A stretch of 64,000 nucleotides of DNA from Candidatus Gemmiger excrementigallinarum (GTDB lineage Bacteria > Bacillota > Clostridia > Oscillospirales > Ruminococcaceae), in assembly GCA_019116445.1 (NCBI GenBank), contig DXBP01000019.1, positions 53,913 to 117,912 on the forward strand. The letters are read 5' to 3'. Shown here in pieces: positions 7,651 through 14,720 of this stretch (positions are counted from its first letter, which is position 1; each line of letters opens with the position of its first letter). Under the pieces are notes generated by a model that made no database searches, was not told the origin of the DNA, and worked only from the letters and a program-made list of their open reading frames with translations. The translations under genes were made by a program, and so were the position numbers.

Positions 7651-9515
7651 TACTGGCAGGATTTCACGTTCAGCATCCGGGTGGCATTGAGTACGGCCAG
7701 CACCATCACGCCCACATCGGCAAAGACGGCCCACCACATATTGGCCACGCCTACGGCACTCAGGAACAGGCACAGGAACTTCACGCCCAGGGCGAATACA
7801 ATGTTCTGGTACACGATGGCCATGCACTTGCGGGCAATGCGCATGGCAAGGCCGATCTTGGCCGGATCGTCGTCCATCAGCACCACGTCGGCGGCTTCAA
7901 TGGCGGCATCGCTGCCCAGGGCACCCATGGCAATGCCGATGTCGGCGCGCATCAGTACCGGCGCATCGTTGATGCCGTCGCCTGCGAATACCAGCATCTT
8001 GTCGGCGGGCTTGTGCTCCAGCAGCGTTTCCACCTGGTGCACCTTGTCGGCGGGCAGCAGCCCGGCGTGCACTTCGTCGATGCCCAGTTCCCGGGCTACC
8101 TTGTCAGCCACGGCGGGGCTGTCACCGGTCAGCATAACGGTGCGTACACCCTGGCGGTGCAGGTCCTGCATGGCGGCTGCGGCGGTGGGCTTTTCTTCGT
8201 CGGAAATCAGGATGGACCCCAGGAACTGTCCGTCCCGGGCTACATAGACAATGCTGCCGGCACCGTCATCCGGTGTGTAGCGGATTCCGTTGGCTTCCAT
8301 CAGCCGGGCGTTGCCGGCCAGGACTGCCTTGCCATCCACCAGGGTACGCACACCCTGCCCGGCGATCTCCTGGGCGTCGGCAGCCCGACGGGCATCGGCG
8401 TCAGGGCAGGCATCCCGCAGGCTTTTGCTGATGGGATGGCTGGAAAAACGCTCCGCCAGGGCGGCGGTTTCCAGCAGTTCGGTTTCGGACACCCCGGCGG
8501 CCGGCGTGACGCGGGTCACGGCAAAAACGCCTTTGGTCAGGGTGCCGGTTTTGTCGAAGGCAGCCACCCCGGTATGGGACAGCGCTTCCAGATAGTTGCC
8601 GCCCTTGACCAGGATGCCGCAGCGCGACGCACCGCCGATGCCGCCGAAGAAGGTCAGGGGAATGGAGATGACCAGTGCGCAGGGGCAGCTGATGACCAGG
8701 AAGGTCAGGGCACGCAGCACCCAGACGGTCCACCCGCCGCCCAGCACCAGCGGGGGCAGCACAGCTAATACCAGGGCTGCCAGGCAAACGGCGGGGGTGT
8801 ACCAGCGGGCAAATTTGGTGATGAAGTTTTCCACCTTGGCTTTTTTCAGGCTGGAATTTTCCACCAGGTCCAGGATCTTCGCCACGGTGGATTCATCGTA
8901 GGCTTTGGTGGTGGTAATGCGCAGCAGCCCGTCGTCATTCACACAGCCGCTGATCACATCATCCCCGGGACGCACGGTGCGGGGGCGGCTTTCGCCGGTG
9001 AGGGCGGCGGTGTTCAGCGTGCTCTCGCCGCTCAGCACCCTACCATCGATGGGAACTTTCTCTCCCGGACGCACCACAATGACCGAACCCACGGCCACTT
9101 CATCGGGGTCCACCACCGTAACGCTGCCGTCGGCCTGCTCCAGGTTGGCGCTGTCGGGACGAATGTCCATCAGCTCGCTGATACTGCGGCGGCTTTTGCC
9201 CACGGCATAGCTCTGGAACAGTTCGCCAATTTGGTAGAACAGCATAACGGCCACGCCTTCGGCATATTCGCCGCAGCCCATGGCGCCCACGGTGGCTACT
9301 GCCATCAGGAAGTTCTCATCAAAGACTTCCCCGCCTTTGATGCCCAGCACTGCTTTGCACAGTACATCGTAACCGATCACCAGATAGGGCACCAGCCACA
9401 CGATCAGCTGCCCGTACCACGGCAGGGCGAGAAAATGCAGCGCCACAGCGGCGCACAAAGTCAGTGCCGCGGCCAGAAGAATACGCCGCAGCATCTTTTT
9501 CTGTTTTTTTGTCAT
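7650..9515 (-). CDS. Zn2+/Cd2+ exporting P1B-type ATPase
   Basis: The 621-residue protein has all P-type ATPase motifs: TGES actuator loop, CPC metal site in CPCALVISIP, phosphorylation motif DKTGTLTKG, the SSHPIS P1B signature and GDGINDAPVL. The last helix carries FADVGV, whose Asp is typical of ZntA/CadA zinc-cadmium pumps rather than copper pumps. No N-terminal heavy-metal-associated domain is present; instead a 71-residue HMA protein is encoded just upstream. With the ArsR-type sensor it forms a three-gene zinc/cadmium/lead efflux operon. The exact metal is inferred from the motifs. Confidence 0.9.
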   Translation of the reverse strand: MTKKQKKMLRRILLAAALTLCAAVALHFLALPWYGQLIVWLVPYLVIGYDVLCKAVLGIKGGEVFDENFLMAVATVGAMGCGEYAEGVAVMLFYQIGELFQSYAVGKSRRSISELMDIRPDSANLEQADGSVTVVDPDEVAVGSVIVVRPGEKVPIDGRVLSGESTLNTAALTGESRPRTVRPGDDVISGCVNDDGLLRITTTKAYDESTVAKILDLVENSSLKKAKVENFITKFARWYTPAVCLAALVLAVLPPLVLGGGWTVWVLRALTFLVISCPCALVISIPLTFFGGIGGASRCGILVKGGNYLEALSHTGVAAFDKTGTLTKGVFAVTRVTPAAGVSETELLETAALAERFSSHPISKSLRDACPDADARRAADAQEIAGQGVRTLVDGKAVLAGNARLMEANGIRYTPDDGAGSIVYVARDGQFLGSILISDEEKPTAAAAMQDLHRQGVRTVMLTGDSPAVADKVARELGIDEVHAGLLPADKVHQVETLLEHKPADKMLVFAGDGINDAPVLMRADIGIAMGALGSDAAIEAADVVLMDDDPAKIGLAMRIARKCMAIVYQNIVFALGVKFLCLFLSAVGVANMWWAVFADVGVMVLAVLNATRMLNVKSCQ

Positions 9516-9551
9516 GGAAAGATGCCTCCGTCCGGCAGGGCAGCGCCTGCG

Positions 9552-9767
9552 TTACAGTTCAATCTCAAAGTCCGGCTCAATCTTTTTGGCGGTCCGCACA
9601 GCCTGCTGCAGAATCTCGTCAAAACGGGCGTCATCGGCCACCAACAGCATCTTCTGGGTCATAAAGCTGACGCTGGCGTCCTCCACACCGGGCAGTGCCT
9701 TGACGGCGGTTTCGATTTTGGCGGCGCAATTGGCGCAATCCACTTCGATCTTGAATTTCTTTTGCAT
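9552..9767 (-). CDS. Stand-alone heavy-metal-associated (HMA) domain protein
   Basis: A 71-residue ferredoxin-fold HMA protein starts MQKKFKIEVDCANCAAK. The CxxC metal site is DCANC at residues 10-13. The track start is 22 codons longer, but only the ATG at 9767 is followed by a normal HMA sequence and preceded by AGAGG. Such domains bind soft metals and usually form the N-terminus of P1B ATPases. Here it is a separate protein encoded 36 bases before an ATPase that lacks one, so it probably delivers metal to the pump or buffers it. Confidence 0.85.
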   Translation of the reverse strand: MQKKFKIEVDCANCAAKIETAVKALPGVEDASVSFMTQKMLLVADDARFDEILQQAVRTAKKIEPDFEIEL

Positions 9768-9801
9768 ACTATAAAACCTCTTTTCTAAAAAATCAGGCGG
9801 G

Positions 9802-10164
9802 TCATTCTTCGGTATGTTCCATGCCCAGGGCAATCATGCTGCGCACGTGGTCATCGTCCAGGGAATAGTAGATGGCTTTGCCCTCCCGGCGGAACTTTAC
9901 CAGTTTGCTGGATTTGAGCAGCCGCAGCTGGTGGCTCACTGCACTTTGGGAAAGCCCTACCACCTGGGCGATGTCGTTGACGCAGAGCTCGCTCTCGAAC
10001 AGGGCATAGAGGATCTTGATGCGGGTGGTATCGCCAAACACCCGGAACAACTCCGCCAGGTCGTAGAGGATCTCGTCCCCGGGCAGATCGTCCTGCAGCT
10101 TCTGCAGGGCCTGTGGGTCCAAAGGCTGGCCGTCCACGGGCAGCGACGGTTCGTGTTGCACCAT
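9802..10164 (-). CDS. ArsR/SmtB family metal sensor repressor
   Basis: The 120-residue winged-helix repressor starts at ATG 10164 (MVQHEPS); the ATG three codons earlier overlaps the AAAGG ribosome binding site. The helix-turn-helix is ELCVNDIAQVVGLSQSAVSHQLRLLK. The C-terminal helix DDDHVRSMIALGMEHTEE matches the alpha-5 zinc site of SmtB/CzrA with correct spacing (DxH, ten residues, HxxE). The CadC-type alpha-3N site is incomplete (ELCV but no second Cys). Zinc sensing through alpha-5 is therefore likely. It represses its own operon from an operator that overlaps the promoter. Confidence 0.9.
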   Translation of the reverse strand: MVQHEPSLPVDGQPLDPQALQKLQDDLPGDEILYDLAELFRVFGDTTRIKILYALFESELCVNDIAQVVGLSQSAVSHQLRLLKSSKLVKFRREGKAIYYSLDDDHVRSMIALGMEHTEE

Positions 10165-10178
10165 AGAAAACATCCTTT

Positions 10179-10200
10179 CATATGATTATCTGTTCATATG
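10179..10200 (-). promoter_or_regulatory. Operator of the metal sensor
   Basis: A perfect inverted repeat, CATATGA-8 bases-TCATATG, overlaps the -10 element and transcription start of the metal-efflux promoter. Spacing and content resemble SmtB/CzrA operators (TGAnnA...TnnTCA). Confidence 0.7.
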
Positions 10201-10226
10201 ATACACCTGCCGAGGCTCCCTGTCAA
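10198..10226 (-). promoter_or_regulatory. Promoter of the metal-efflux operon
   Basis: On the minus strand: consensus TTGACA (10221-10226), a 17-base spacer and TATCAT (10198-10203). The -10 is covered by the operator repeat. Confidence 0.8.
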
Positions 10227-10237
10227 TACCGGACAAC

Positions 10238-10262
10238 AAAAAATCCCCGCATTTCTGCGGGG
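10238..10262 (-). terminator. Intrinsic terminator
   Basis: The stem TCCCCGC/GCGGGGA (6-base loop) is followed on the minus strand by six T. It ends the uraA-hypothetical transcript. Confidence 0.9.
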
Positions 10263-10300
10263 AAAGATGCGTATGGAATGGGGAACGAGAGCCAACGGTC

Positions 10301-10651
10301 TTACTGCGGCGGCACAAACCCCGGCTCGCCGGGCAGGATCACGCCGTTTGCCTGCAGCATTTGGCGGAATTCCTCGTCGGGCATTTCAAAGATCACTTCT
10401 TTGATCATGGCCGGTTCATGCACCAGGATTTTCCACGGAGCGCCATCGGGCTGCTGCAAGAACAGAATCCCCGAAACACTGCCCAATCCCTGGATGCCCT
10501 CGTCGGCCCAGAAAGCAGGGGAGGGGGTCACGTAGTAGTGGTCCACCATCCGTCCATCGGCAAAGTCATGCTCGATGGTGGCGGGTACCTCTCCCTCGGT
10601 CTGTTCCGATTTGTATTGCAGGTGCAGGTTGGAAAAATCCGCGGCGGTCAT
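10301..10651 (-). CDS. Hypothetical protein, 116 residues
   Basis: I do not recognise this protein. It is acidic and soluble, with no signal peptide, membrane helix or cysteine motif, and ends in a Pro-rich stretch (ILPGEPGFVPPQ). It has an AAGGAGGG ribosome binding site, lies 27 bases after uraA on the same strand, and is followed by a strong terminator, so it is very probably a real gene of the uraA transcript. No function can be inferred. Confidence 0.65.
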   Translation of the reverse strand: MTAADFSNLHLQYKSEQTEGEVPATIEHDFADGRMVDHYYVTPSPAFWADEGIQGLGSVSGILFLQQPDGAPWKILVHEPAMIKEVIFEMPDEEFRQMLQANGVILPGEPGFVPPQ

Positions 10652-10678
10652 AAACCGACCCTCCTTTGATAGATGAAA

Positions 10679-12010
10679 TCAGACGCGCAGGCTGGCACCC
10701 TCGCCGTCGTTGGTGCCCTCGTCGAACTCATAGTCGTTGCCGGGCAGGATGGCGTTGAGCAGGATGCCTGCAATGGCGGCGATGGCCAGACCGGAAAGGT
10801 TCACGGACAGGCCCATTACGCTGAAGGTGATGCCGCCCACCGAGTTGAAGCCCAGGGCACAGACCAGGATGACGGCGGCGATGATGAGGTTGCGGGAGTT
10901 GGTGAAGTCCACCTTGTTCTCGACGACGTTGCGCACGCCGATGGCGGAGATCATACCGTACAGCACGAAGCTGATACCGCCCACGATGCCGGTGGGAATG
11001 GTGTTGATGACGGCCTCAAATTTGGGGCAGAAGCTCAGAATCAGGGCAAAGACGGCGGCAATGCGGATGACCAGCGGGTCATAGATCTTGGTCAGGGCCA
11101 GCACGCCGGTGTTTTCGCCGTAGGTGGTGTTGGCGGGACCGCCCAGCAGGCCGGCCATGGTGGTGGCCAGGCCGTCGCCCAGCAGGGTGCGGTTCAGGCC
11201 CGGATCACGGATGTAGTTCTTGCCGGTGGTGGCGCTGATGGCAGCGATGTCGCCGATGTGTTCCATCATGGTAGCCAGGGCGATGGGCACGATGGTGAAC
11301 AGGGCGCTGATGAAAGTTTCGCTGCCGTCAATGGCGAACAGGCCCATGGAATCCTTATGCAGGGGGATGCCGAACCAGTCTGCCTGGGCGATGGCCGTGA
11401 AGTCCACGGCACCGGTAACCAGCGCCACGGCGTAAGAAACCAGCACGCCGATGAGGATGGGCAGGATCTTGATCATGCCCTTGCCCCAGATGTTGCAAAT
11501 GATAACAGTAGCCAGAGCCACAAAGGCCAGCAGCCAGTTGCTCTGGCAGTTGCTGATGGCGCTGGGGGCCAGGATCAGACCGATGGCGATGATGATGGGG
11601 CCGGTGACTACCGGCGGGAAGAACTTCATCATCCGCCGGATGCCGAAGGCCGAAATCAGGAAGCTGAACAGTACGTACACCAGGCCGGAAAACGCCACCG
11701 CCGCACAGGCATAGGGCAGGTTTTCGGGGTTGGCGCCGTTGTTGCTCACAATGGTAAAGCCGCCCAGGTAGGCAAAGCTGGAGCCCAGGAACGCGGGCAC
11801 CTTGCCTTTGCACAAAAAGTGGAACAGCAGCGTGCCCAGGCCGGCACACAGCAGCGTGGTGCTGACGCTCAGGCCGGTAAGCAGGGGTACCAGCACGGTG
11901 GCACCGAACATGGCAAACATATGCTGCGCACCCAGGATCAGCAGTTTGGGTTTGCCCAGTTCGCGGGCATTGTAGATGCCCTTGGAATAGTCGATCGTTT
12001 TTTCGCTCAT
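10679..12010 (-). CDS. uraA: Uracil permease (UraA/PyrP, NCS2 family)
   Basis: The 443-residue nucleobase:cation symporter has about 14 hydrophobic segments. The N-terminus (GAQHMFAMFGATVLVPLLTG) and the substrate-site segment DGLATTMAGLLGGPANTTYGEN are characteristic of UraA-type uracil permeases rather than xanthine permeases; NTTYGEN carries family substrate-site residues. The ATG at 12010 follows AGGAGG. It has its own promoter and a leader with a terminator hairpin before the start codon, which suggests attenuation. A small hypothetical gene follows in the same transcript. Confidence 0.92.
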   Translation of the reverse strand: MSEKTIDYSKGIYNARELGKPKLLILGAQHMFAMFGATVLVPLLTGLSVSTTLLCAGLGTLLFHFLCKGKVPAFLGSSFAYLGGFTIVSNNGANPENLPYACAAVAFSGLVYVLFSFLISAFGIRRMMKFFPPVVTGPIIIAIGLILAPSAISNCQSNWLLAFVALATVIICNIWGKGMIKILPILIGVLVSYAVALVTGAVDFTAIAQADWFGIPLHKDSMGLFAIDGSETFISALFTIVPIALATMMEHIGDIAAISATTGKNYIRDPGLNRTLLGDGLATTMAGLLGGPANTTYGENTGVLALTKIYDPLVIRIAAVFALILSFCPKFEAVINTIPTGIVGGISFVLYGMISAIGVRNVVENKVDFTNSRNLIIAAVILVCALGFNSVGGITFSVMGLSVNLSGLAIAAIAGILLNAILPGNDYEFDEGTNDGEGASLRV

Positions 12011-12042
12011 GACATCCTCCTGTAATTTCCTTGCTCTGCCGC

Positions 12043-12071
12043 AAAAAAGGAAGCCGCAAACCGCCGCTTCC
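12043..12071 (-). terminator. Terminator hairpin in the uraA leader (attenuator)
   Basis: On the minus strand GGAAGC and GCTTCC (12049-12071, inner GC pairs, one mismatch) are followed by TTTTTT. It lies between the uraA promoter and the uraA ribosome binding site, so only attenuation explains its position. I do not see a clear PyrR binding loop. Confidence 0.7.
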
Positions 12072-12085
12072 CCGTTTACGCTCTC

Positions 12086-12114
12086 AGTATAGCGGTTTTG
12101 TGGGCAAAACGCAA
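12086..12114 (-). promoter_or_regulatory. uraA promoter
   Basis: On the minus strand: TTGCGT (12109-12114), a 17-base spacer and TATACT (12086-12091). The predicted leader is about 70 bases. Confidence 0.65.
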
Positions 12115-12139
12115 GGCAAAGCGGCTAAAAGACAGCGGC

Positions 12140-12168
12140 TTGCAATCGGAACCGGTGCCCGGTATAAT
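12140..12168 (+). promoter_or_regulatory. Promoter of the thioesterase gene
   Basis: TTGCAA (12140-12145), a 17-base spacer and TATAAT (12163-12168). Confidence 0.75.
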
Positions 12169-12206
12169 AAAATAAAGTAAAAATCATGCAAAAGGGGATA
12201 TGGCAG

Positions 12207-12599
12207 ATGTTGGAACCGGGCATCAAGGGACACGCGGCGCTGCGTGTCACCACCGAAAACACCGCCCAGGCACTGGGCAGCGGGGAACTGCCGGTGCTGG
12301 CCACGCCGGCGGTGGCGGCCCTGATCGAAAAAGCCTGCTGGAAATCGGTGGCCGGGGAACTGGACCTGGGCACCGGCACCGTGGGGACCAGCCTTTCGCT
12401 GGCACATACGGCCCCCACGCCCATCGGCATGGTGGTCCGCTGCGATTGTGAACTGACTGCCGTGGCCGACCGCCGCCTGACCTTTACGGCGCGGGTCTAC
12501 GACGATGTGAGCGAGGTGGCCCATGCCACCCATGAACGCTATATCGTGGACAATGACCGCTTTACCCAAAAGGCTTCGGCCAAGCTCAGCGCCGAATGA
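12207..12599 (+). CDS. Thioesterase family protein (hotdog fold, FlK-like)
   Basis: The protein has 130 residues from the ATG at 12207 (MLEPGIKGHAAL), chosen because AAAAGGGG lies 9 bases upstream; the track start at 12186 has no ribosome binding site. The sequence fits the small hotdog thioesterases related to fluoroacetyl-CoA thioesterase FlK: LATPAVAALIEKACWKSV, then GTSLSLAHTAPTPIGMVVRC, then FTARVYDDVSEVAHATHERYIVD. These hydrolyse acyl-CoA or small thioesters; the substrate is not known. It is monocistronic and faces a small convergent gene. Confidence 0.75.
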   Translation: MLEPGIKGHAALRVTTENTAQALGSGELPVLATPAVAALIEKACWKSVAGELDLGTGTVGTSLSLAHTAPTPIGMVVRCDCELTAVADRRLTFTARVYDDVSEVAHATHERYIVDNDRFTQKASAKLSAE

Positions 12600-12602
12600 A
12601 GC

Positions 12603-12629
12603 AAAAAAGCCCCGCCGGTAAGCGGGGCT
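12603..12629. terminator. Terminator between convergent genes
   Basis: The stem AGCCCCGC/GCGGGGCT has six A on its left side, giving a T-run for minus-strand transcripts. The plus side has only a weak T stretch (GTTGTT). Confidence 0.8.
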
Positions 12630-12638
12630 GTTGTTCCC

Positions 12639-12854
12639 TCAGTAGGGGGCTTCCTCACGCCAGCGGGCCAGCCGGTGTACGGTTTCGTCGCTCTCCACCC
12701 AGCCCTGGTCGGGGTCGGGTCGGGCATCGGGGGCGTAGTGCTGCATCACACCGGGCACCTGGCCTTTCAGGTAGGCTTTGGCCTGTTTCTGGCGGCTAGG
12801 CGCGGTGTGCCGCAGCAGGGCATCTTTTTCCGGGTGTTTTTTTGCGGTATGCAC
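12639..12854 (-). CDS. Small basic hypothetical protein, 71 residues
   Basis: It starts at GTG (12854) with GGGAGGG 7-8 bases upstream. The N-terminal half is Lys/Arg/His-rich (MHTAKKHPEKDALLRHTAPS), the C-terminal half acidic with two Trp, and there is no membrane helix. I do not recognise it. The good ribosome binding site and the terminator directly after the stop support a real gene. Confidence 0.5.
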   Translation of the reverse strand: MHTAKKHPEKDALLRHTAPSRQKQAKAYLKGQVPGVMQHYAPDARPDPDQGWVESDETVHRLARWREEAPY

Positions 12855-12917
12855 GGTAGTTCCCTCCCTTCACAGCTAGTTTGTCCGGTCCGGCGGCTAC
12901 CCAATCCCGCCAAATTG

Positions 12918-12926
12918 TGGTATAAT
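12918..12926 (+). promoter_or_regulatory. Extended -10 promoter of the NdpA-like gene
   Basis: TGGTATAAT with no good -35 hexamer at normal spacing, about 40 bases before the start codon. Confidence 0.55.
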
Positions 12927-12966
12927 ACCATTTCCTCAACTTTATGCCAAAGGAGCATTGCCCATC

Positions 12967-13971
12967 ATGGAAGTCAAGATCAATCAGGTCATCCTGCATC
13001 TGCTGGACCCCGGCGCCTCCGAACCGCTGCTTTCCGACCGGCCTATGGACCTGGATGCCGACCTGTTCGAGTATTTTTCTGCGGTGATCGAAAAAGCCTT
13101 CGTCAGCGATGAAGTCAAGAACTGCCGCTTTTTGCCCGATTCCGCCTTTGCCCAGGAGATGGCCCAGAACCAGGATTTCGTGGATCTGTCCCGCCGCATT
13201 GCGGGCGTCATCTTTGAGCAGATGCTGCAGTACCCGGCCATTCCCGCCGGCGATCTGGCGGTGGTGGATTTTGCCGGGGATGGTGTGCCTTTCTACGGTG
13301 TGCTCAAGCTCAATTACCGACCCGGCTACACCCACCACACCGAAACCATGGGCAACGGCCGCTTCAGCAGCATGGTGCCCCAGCGCACGCTGCTGCCCGG
13401 CACCCCCAAGGCCGATGAAGCAGCTCTCATCGACCGTGCCAACGGCACGGTGCGCCTGATCGAGAAAAAATTCGCTCTGGATGAAAAAAAGGACTTTTAC
13501 CTTTCCACCCGGGTATTCGGCTGCACCGAAGCCATGCAGGAAAAAGCCAAGCTGAAGGCTGTCTGCGAAACGGCGGTGGCTGCCGTGAAGGAAGCCTACC
13601 CCGAGCCGGAGGAACTGGATGATGTACCGCCCTTTGATGGCGGTACCGAAACCGCCGTGGAACTGATGGTGCGCAACCAGGCAGTGGACAACACCATCTC
13701 GGTGGAGGATGTGCGCACCCGTATGCGGGAAAGCTATCCCCTGGCGGCGCCCAAGTTTGAAGCAGCCCTGGCAGAAACCGGTGTGCAGGAAAATGACCGG
13801 GTGACGGTCAGTCCCGCCCGGATGAAAAAGCTGGAAAGCCGCAGCTTCAAAACGGAATCCGGTATCGAAATTAAAATCCCGGCAGAACTGTGCAACTCCG
13901 ATGACGCGGTGGAGTTTATCCACTCGGCCACCGGCGGACTGAGCCTGCTGATCAAAGACGTATTGGTGTGA
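12967..13971 (+). CDS. Nucleoid-associated protein NdpA/YejK family
   Basis: The protein has 334 residues from ATG 12967 (MEVKINQVILHLLD), with AAAGGAG 11 bases upstream; the TTG three codons earlier is too close to that site. The family pattern is clear: an N-terminal strand ending in D, then SDRPMDLDADLFEYFSAVIEKAF, a central FYGVLKLNYRPGYTH segment and the C-terminal VTVSPARMKKLESRSFKTESGIEIKIP block. NdpA proteins associate with the nucleoid in enterobacteria; the function in Firmicutes is poorly defined. It is monocistronic and ends at a strong terminator. Confidence 0.85.
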   Translation: MEVKINQVILHLLDPGASEPLLSDRPMDLDADLFEYFSAVIEKAFVSDEVKNCRFLPDSAFAQEMAQNQDFVDLSRRIAGVIFEQMLQYPAIPAGDLAVVDFAGDGVPFYGVLKLNYRPGYTHHTETMGNGRFSSMVPQRTLLPGTPKADEAALIDRANGTVRLIEKKFALDEKKDFYLSTRVFGCTEAMQEKAKLKAVCETAVAAVKEAYPEPEELDDVPPFDGGTETAVELMVRNQAVDNTISVEDVRTRMRESYPLAAPKFEAALAETGVQENDRVTVSPARMKKLESRSFKTESGIEIKIPAELCNSDDAVEFIHSATGGLSLLIKDVLV

Positions 13972-13978
13972 CCTTGTG

Positions 13979-14010
13979 CCGCCCGCCAGGACCCGGCGGG
14001 CGGTTTTGTG
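13979..14010 (+). terminator. Intrinsic terminator
   Basis: The stem CCGCCCGCC/GGCGGGCGG (7-base loop) is followed by TTTTG. Confidence 0.85.
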
Positions 14011-14030
14011 TAGGGTGAAAGGAGCCTGCT

Positions 14031-14603
14031 ATGGAATGGAAAGACGGCCGCCCGCGCTGCCACTGGGCCAACCCCGAAAACCCGCGCTACCTGCACTACC
14101 ACGACTGTGAATGGGGTGTGCCGGTGCATGACGACCGGCTGCTTTTTGAGATGCTGATTCTGGAAGGATTTCAGGCCGGGCTTTCCTGGGAGTGTGTGCT
14201 CAACAAGCGGGATGCTTTCCGCCGGGCTTTTGACAACTTCCACTGGGAGAAAGTGGCCGCCTACGATGCCGAGAAATGCGCGGCCCTGGCACAGGATGCC
14301 GGGATTATCCGCAACCGGCGCAAAATCGCGGCGGCGGTGGGCAATGCCCGGGTTTTCGGGGCCATCCGGCAGGAGTGGGGGAGCTTTGATGCCTACCTCT
14401 GGCACTGGACCGGCGGAAAAACGCTCTGCGAGCGGGGAAAAGCTACCTCGCCGCTGTCCGATGCCCTCTCGGCAGATCTGCAAAAGCGGGGGATGAAATT
14501 TGTGGGTTCCACCATCATCTACGCCTACCTCCAGGCGGTGGGGGTGCTGTGGAGCCACGAGGACGGCTGCTTTTTGCGGGAACCGCCCTGCCAAAACCTG
14601 TGA
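14031..14603 (+). CDS. tag: DNA-3-methyladenine glycosylase I
   Basis: The 190-residue protein has the Tag zinc-snap residues: an N-terminal Cys in RCHWANPENP, the conserved HDCEWG segment, and SHEDGC at the C-terminus. The core motif FEMLILEGFQAGLSWECVLNKRDAFRRAF is the family hallmark. It removes 3-methyladenine from alkylated DNA in base excision repair. The start has GAAAGGAG 7 bases upstream. It follows a strong terminator, and I see no clear separate promoter. Confidence 0.95.
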   Translation: MEWKDGRPRCHWANPENPRYLHYHDCEWGVPVHDDRLLFEMLILEGFQAGLSWECVLNKRDAFRRAFDNFHWEKVAAYDAEKCAALAQDAGIIRNRRKIAAAVGNARVFGAIRQEWGSFDAYLWHWTGGKTLCERGKATSPLSDALSADLQKRGMKFVGSTIIYAYLQAVGVLWSHEDGCFLREPPCQNL

Positions 14604-14657
14604 GGCACGGCGGGGAAATGTTGGCGATTTTTGCGTCTTTCCGCCGAAAGCATTGTG

Positions 14658-14666
14658 TGGTACAAT
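14658..14666 (+). promoter_or_regulatory. Extended -10 promoter of the GH28 gene
   Basis: TGGTACAAT lies 54 bases before the GH28 start; no good -35 hexamer at normal spacing. Confidence 0.5.
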
Positions 14667-14720
14667 ATTGCTGTATCGTAATGAAAAACAACGGACCGCG
14701 ATCAAAGAGGACTGACAAAA

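Noticed and set aside
12011-12085. PyrR-binding loop in the uraA leader
   Set aside because: No stretch matches the PyrR loop consensus well enough; only the terminator hairpin is supported.
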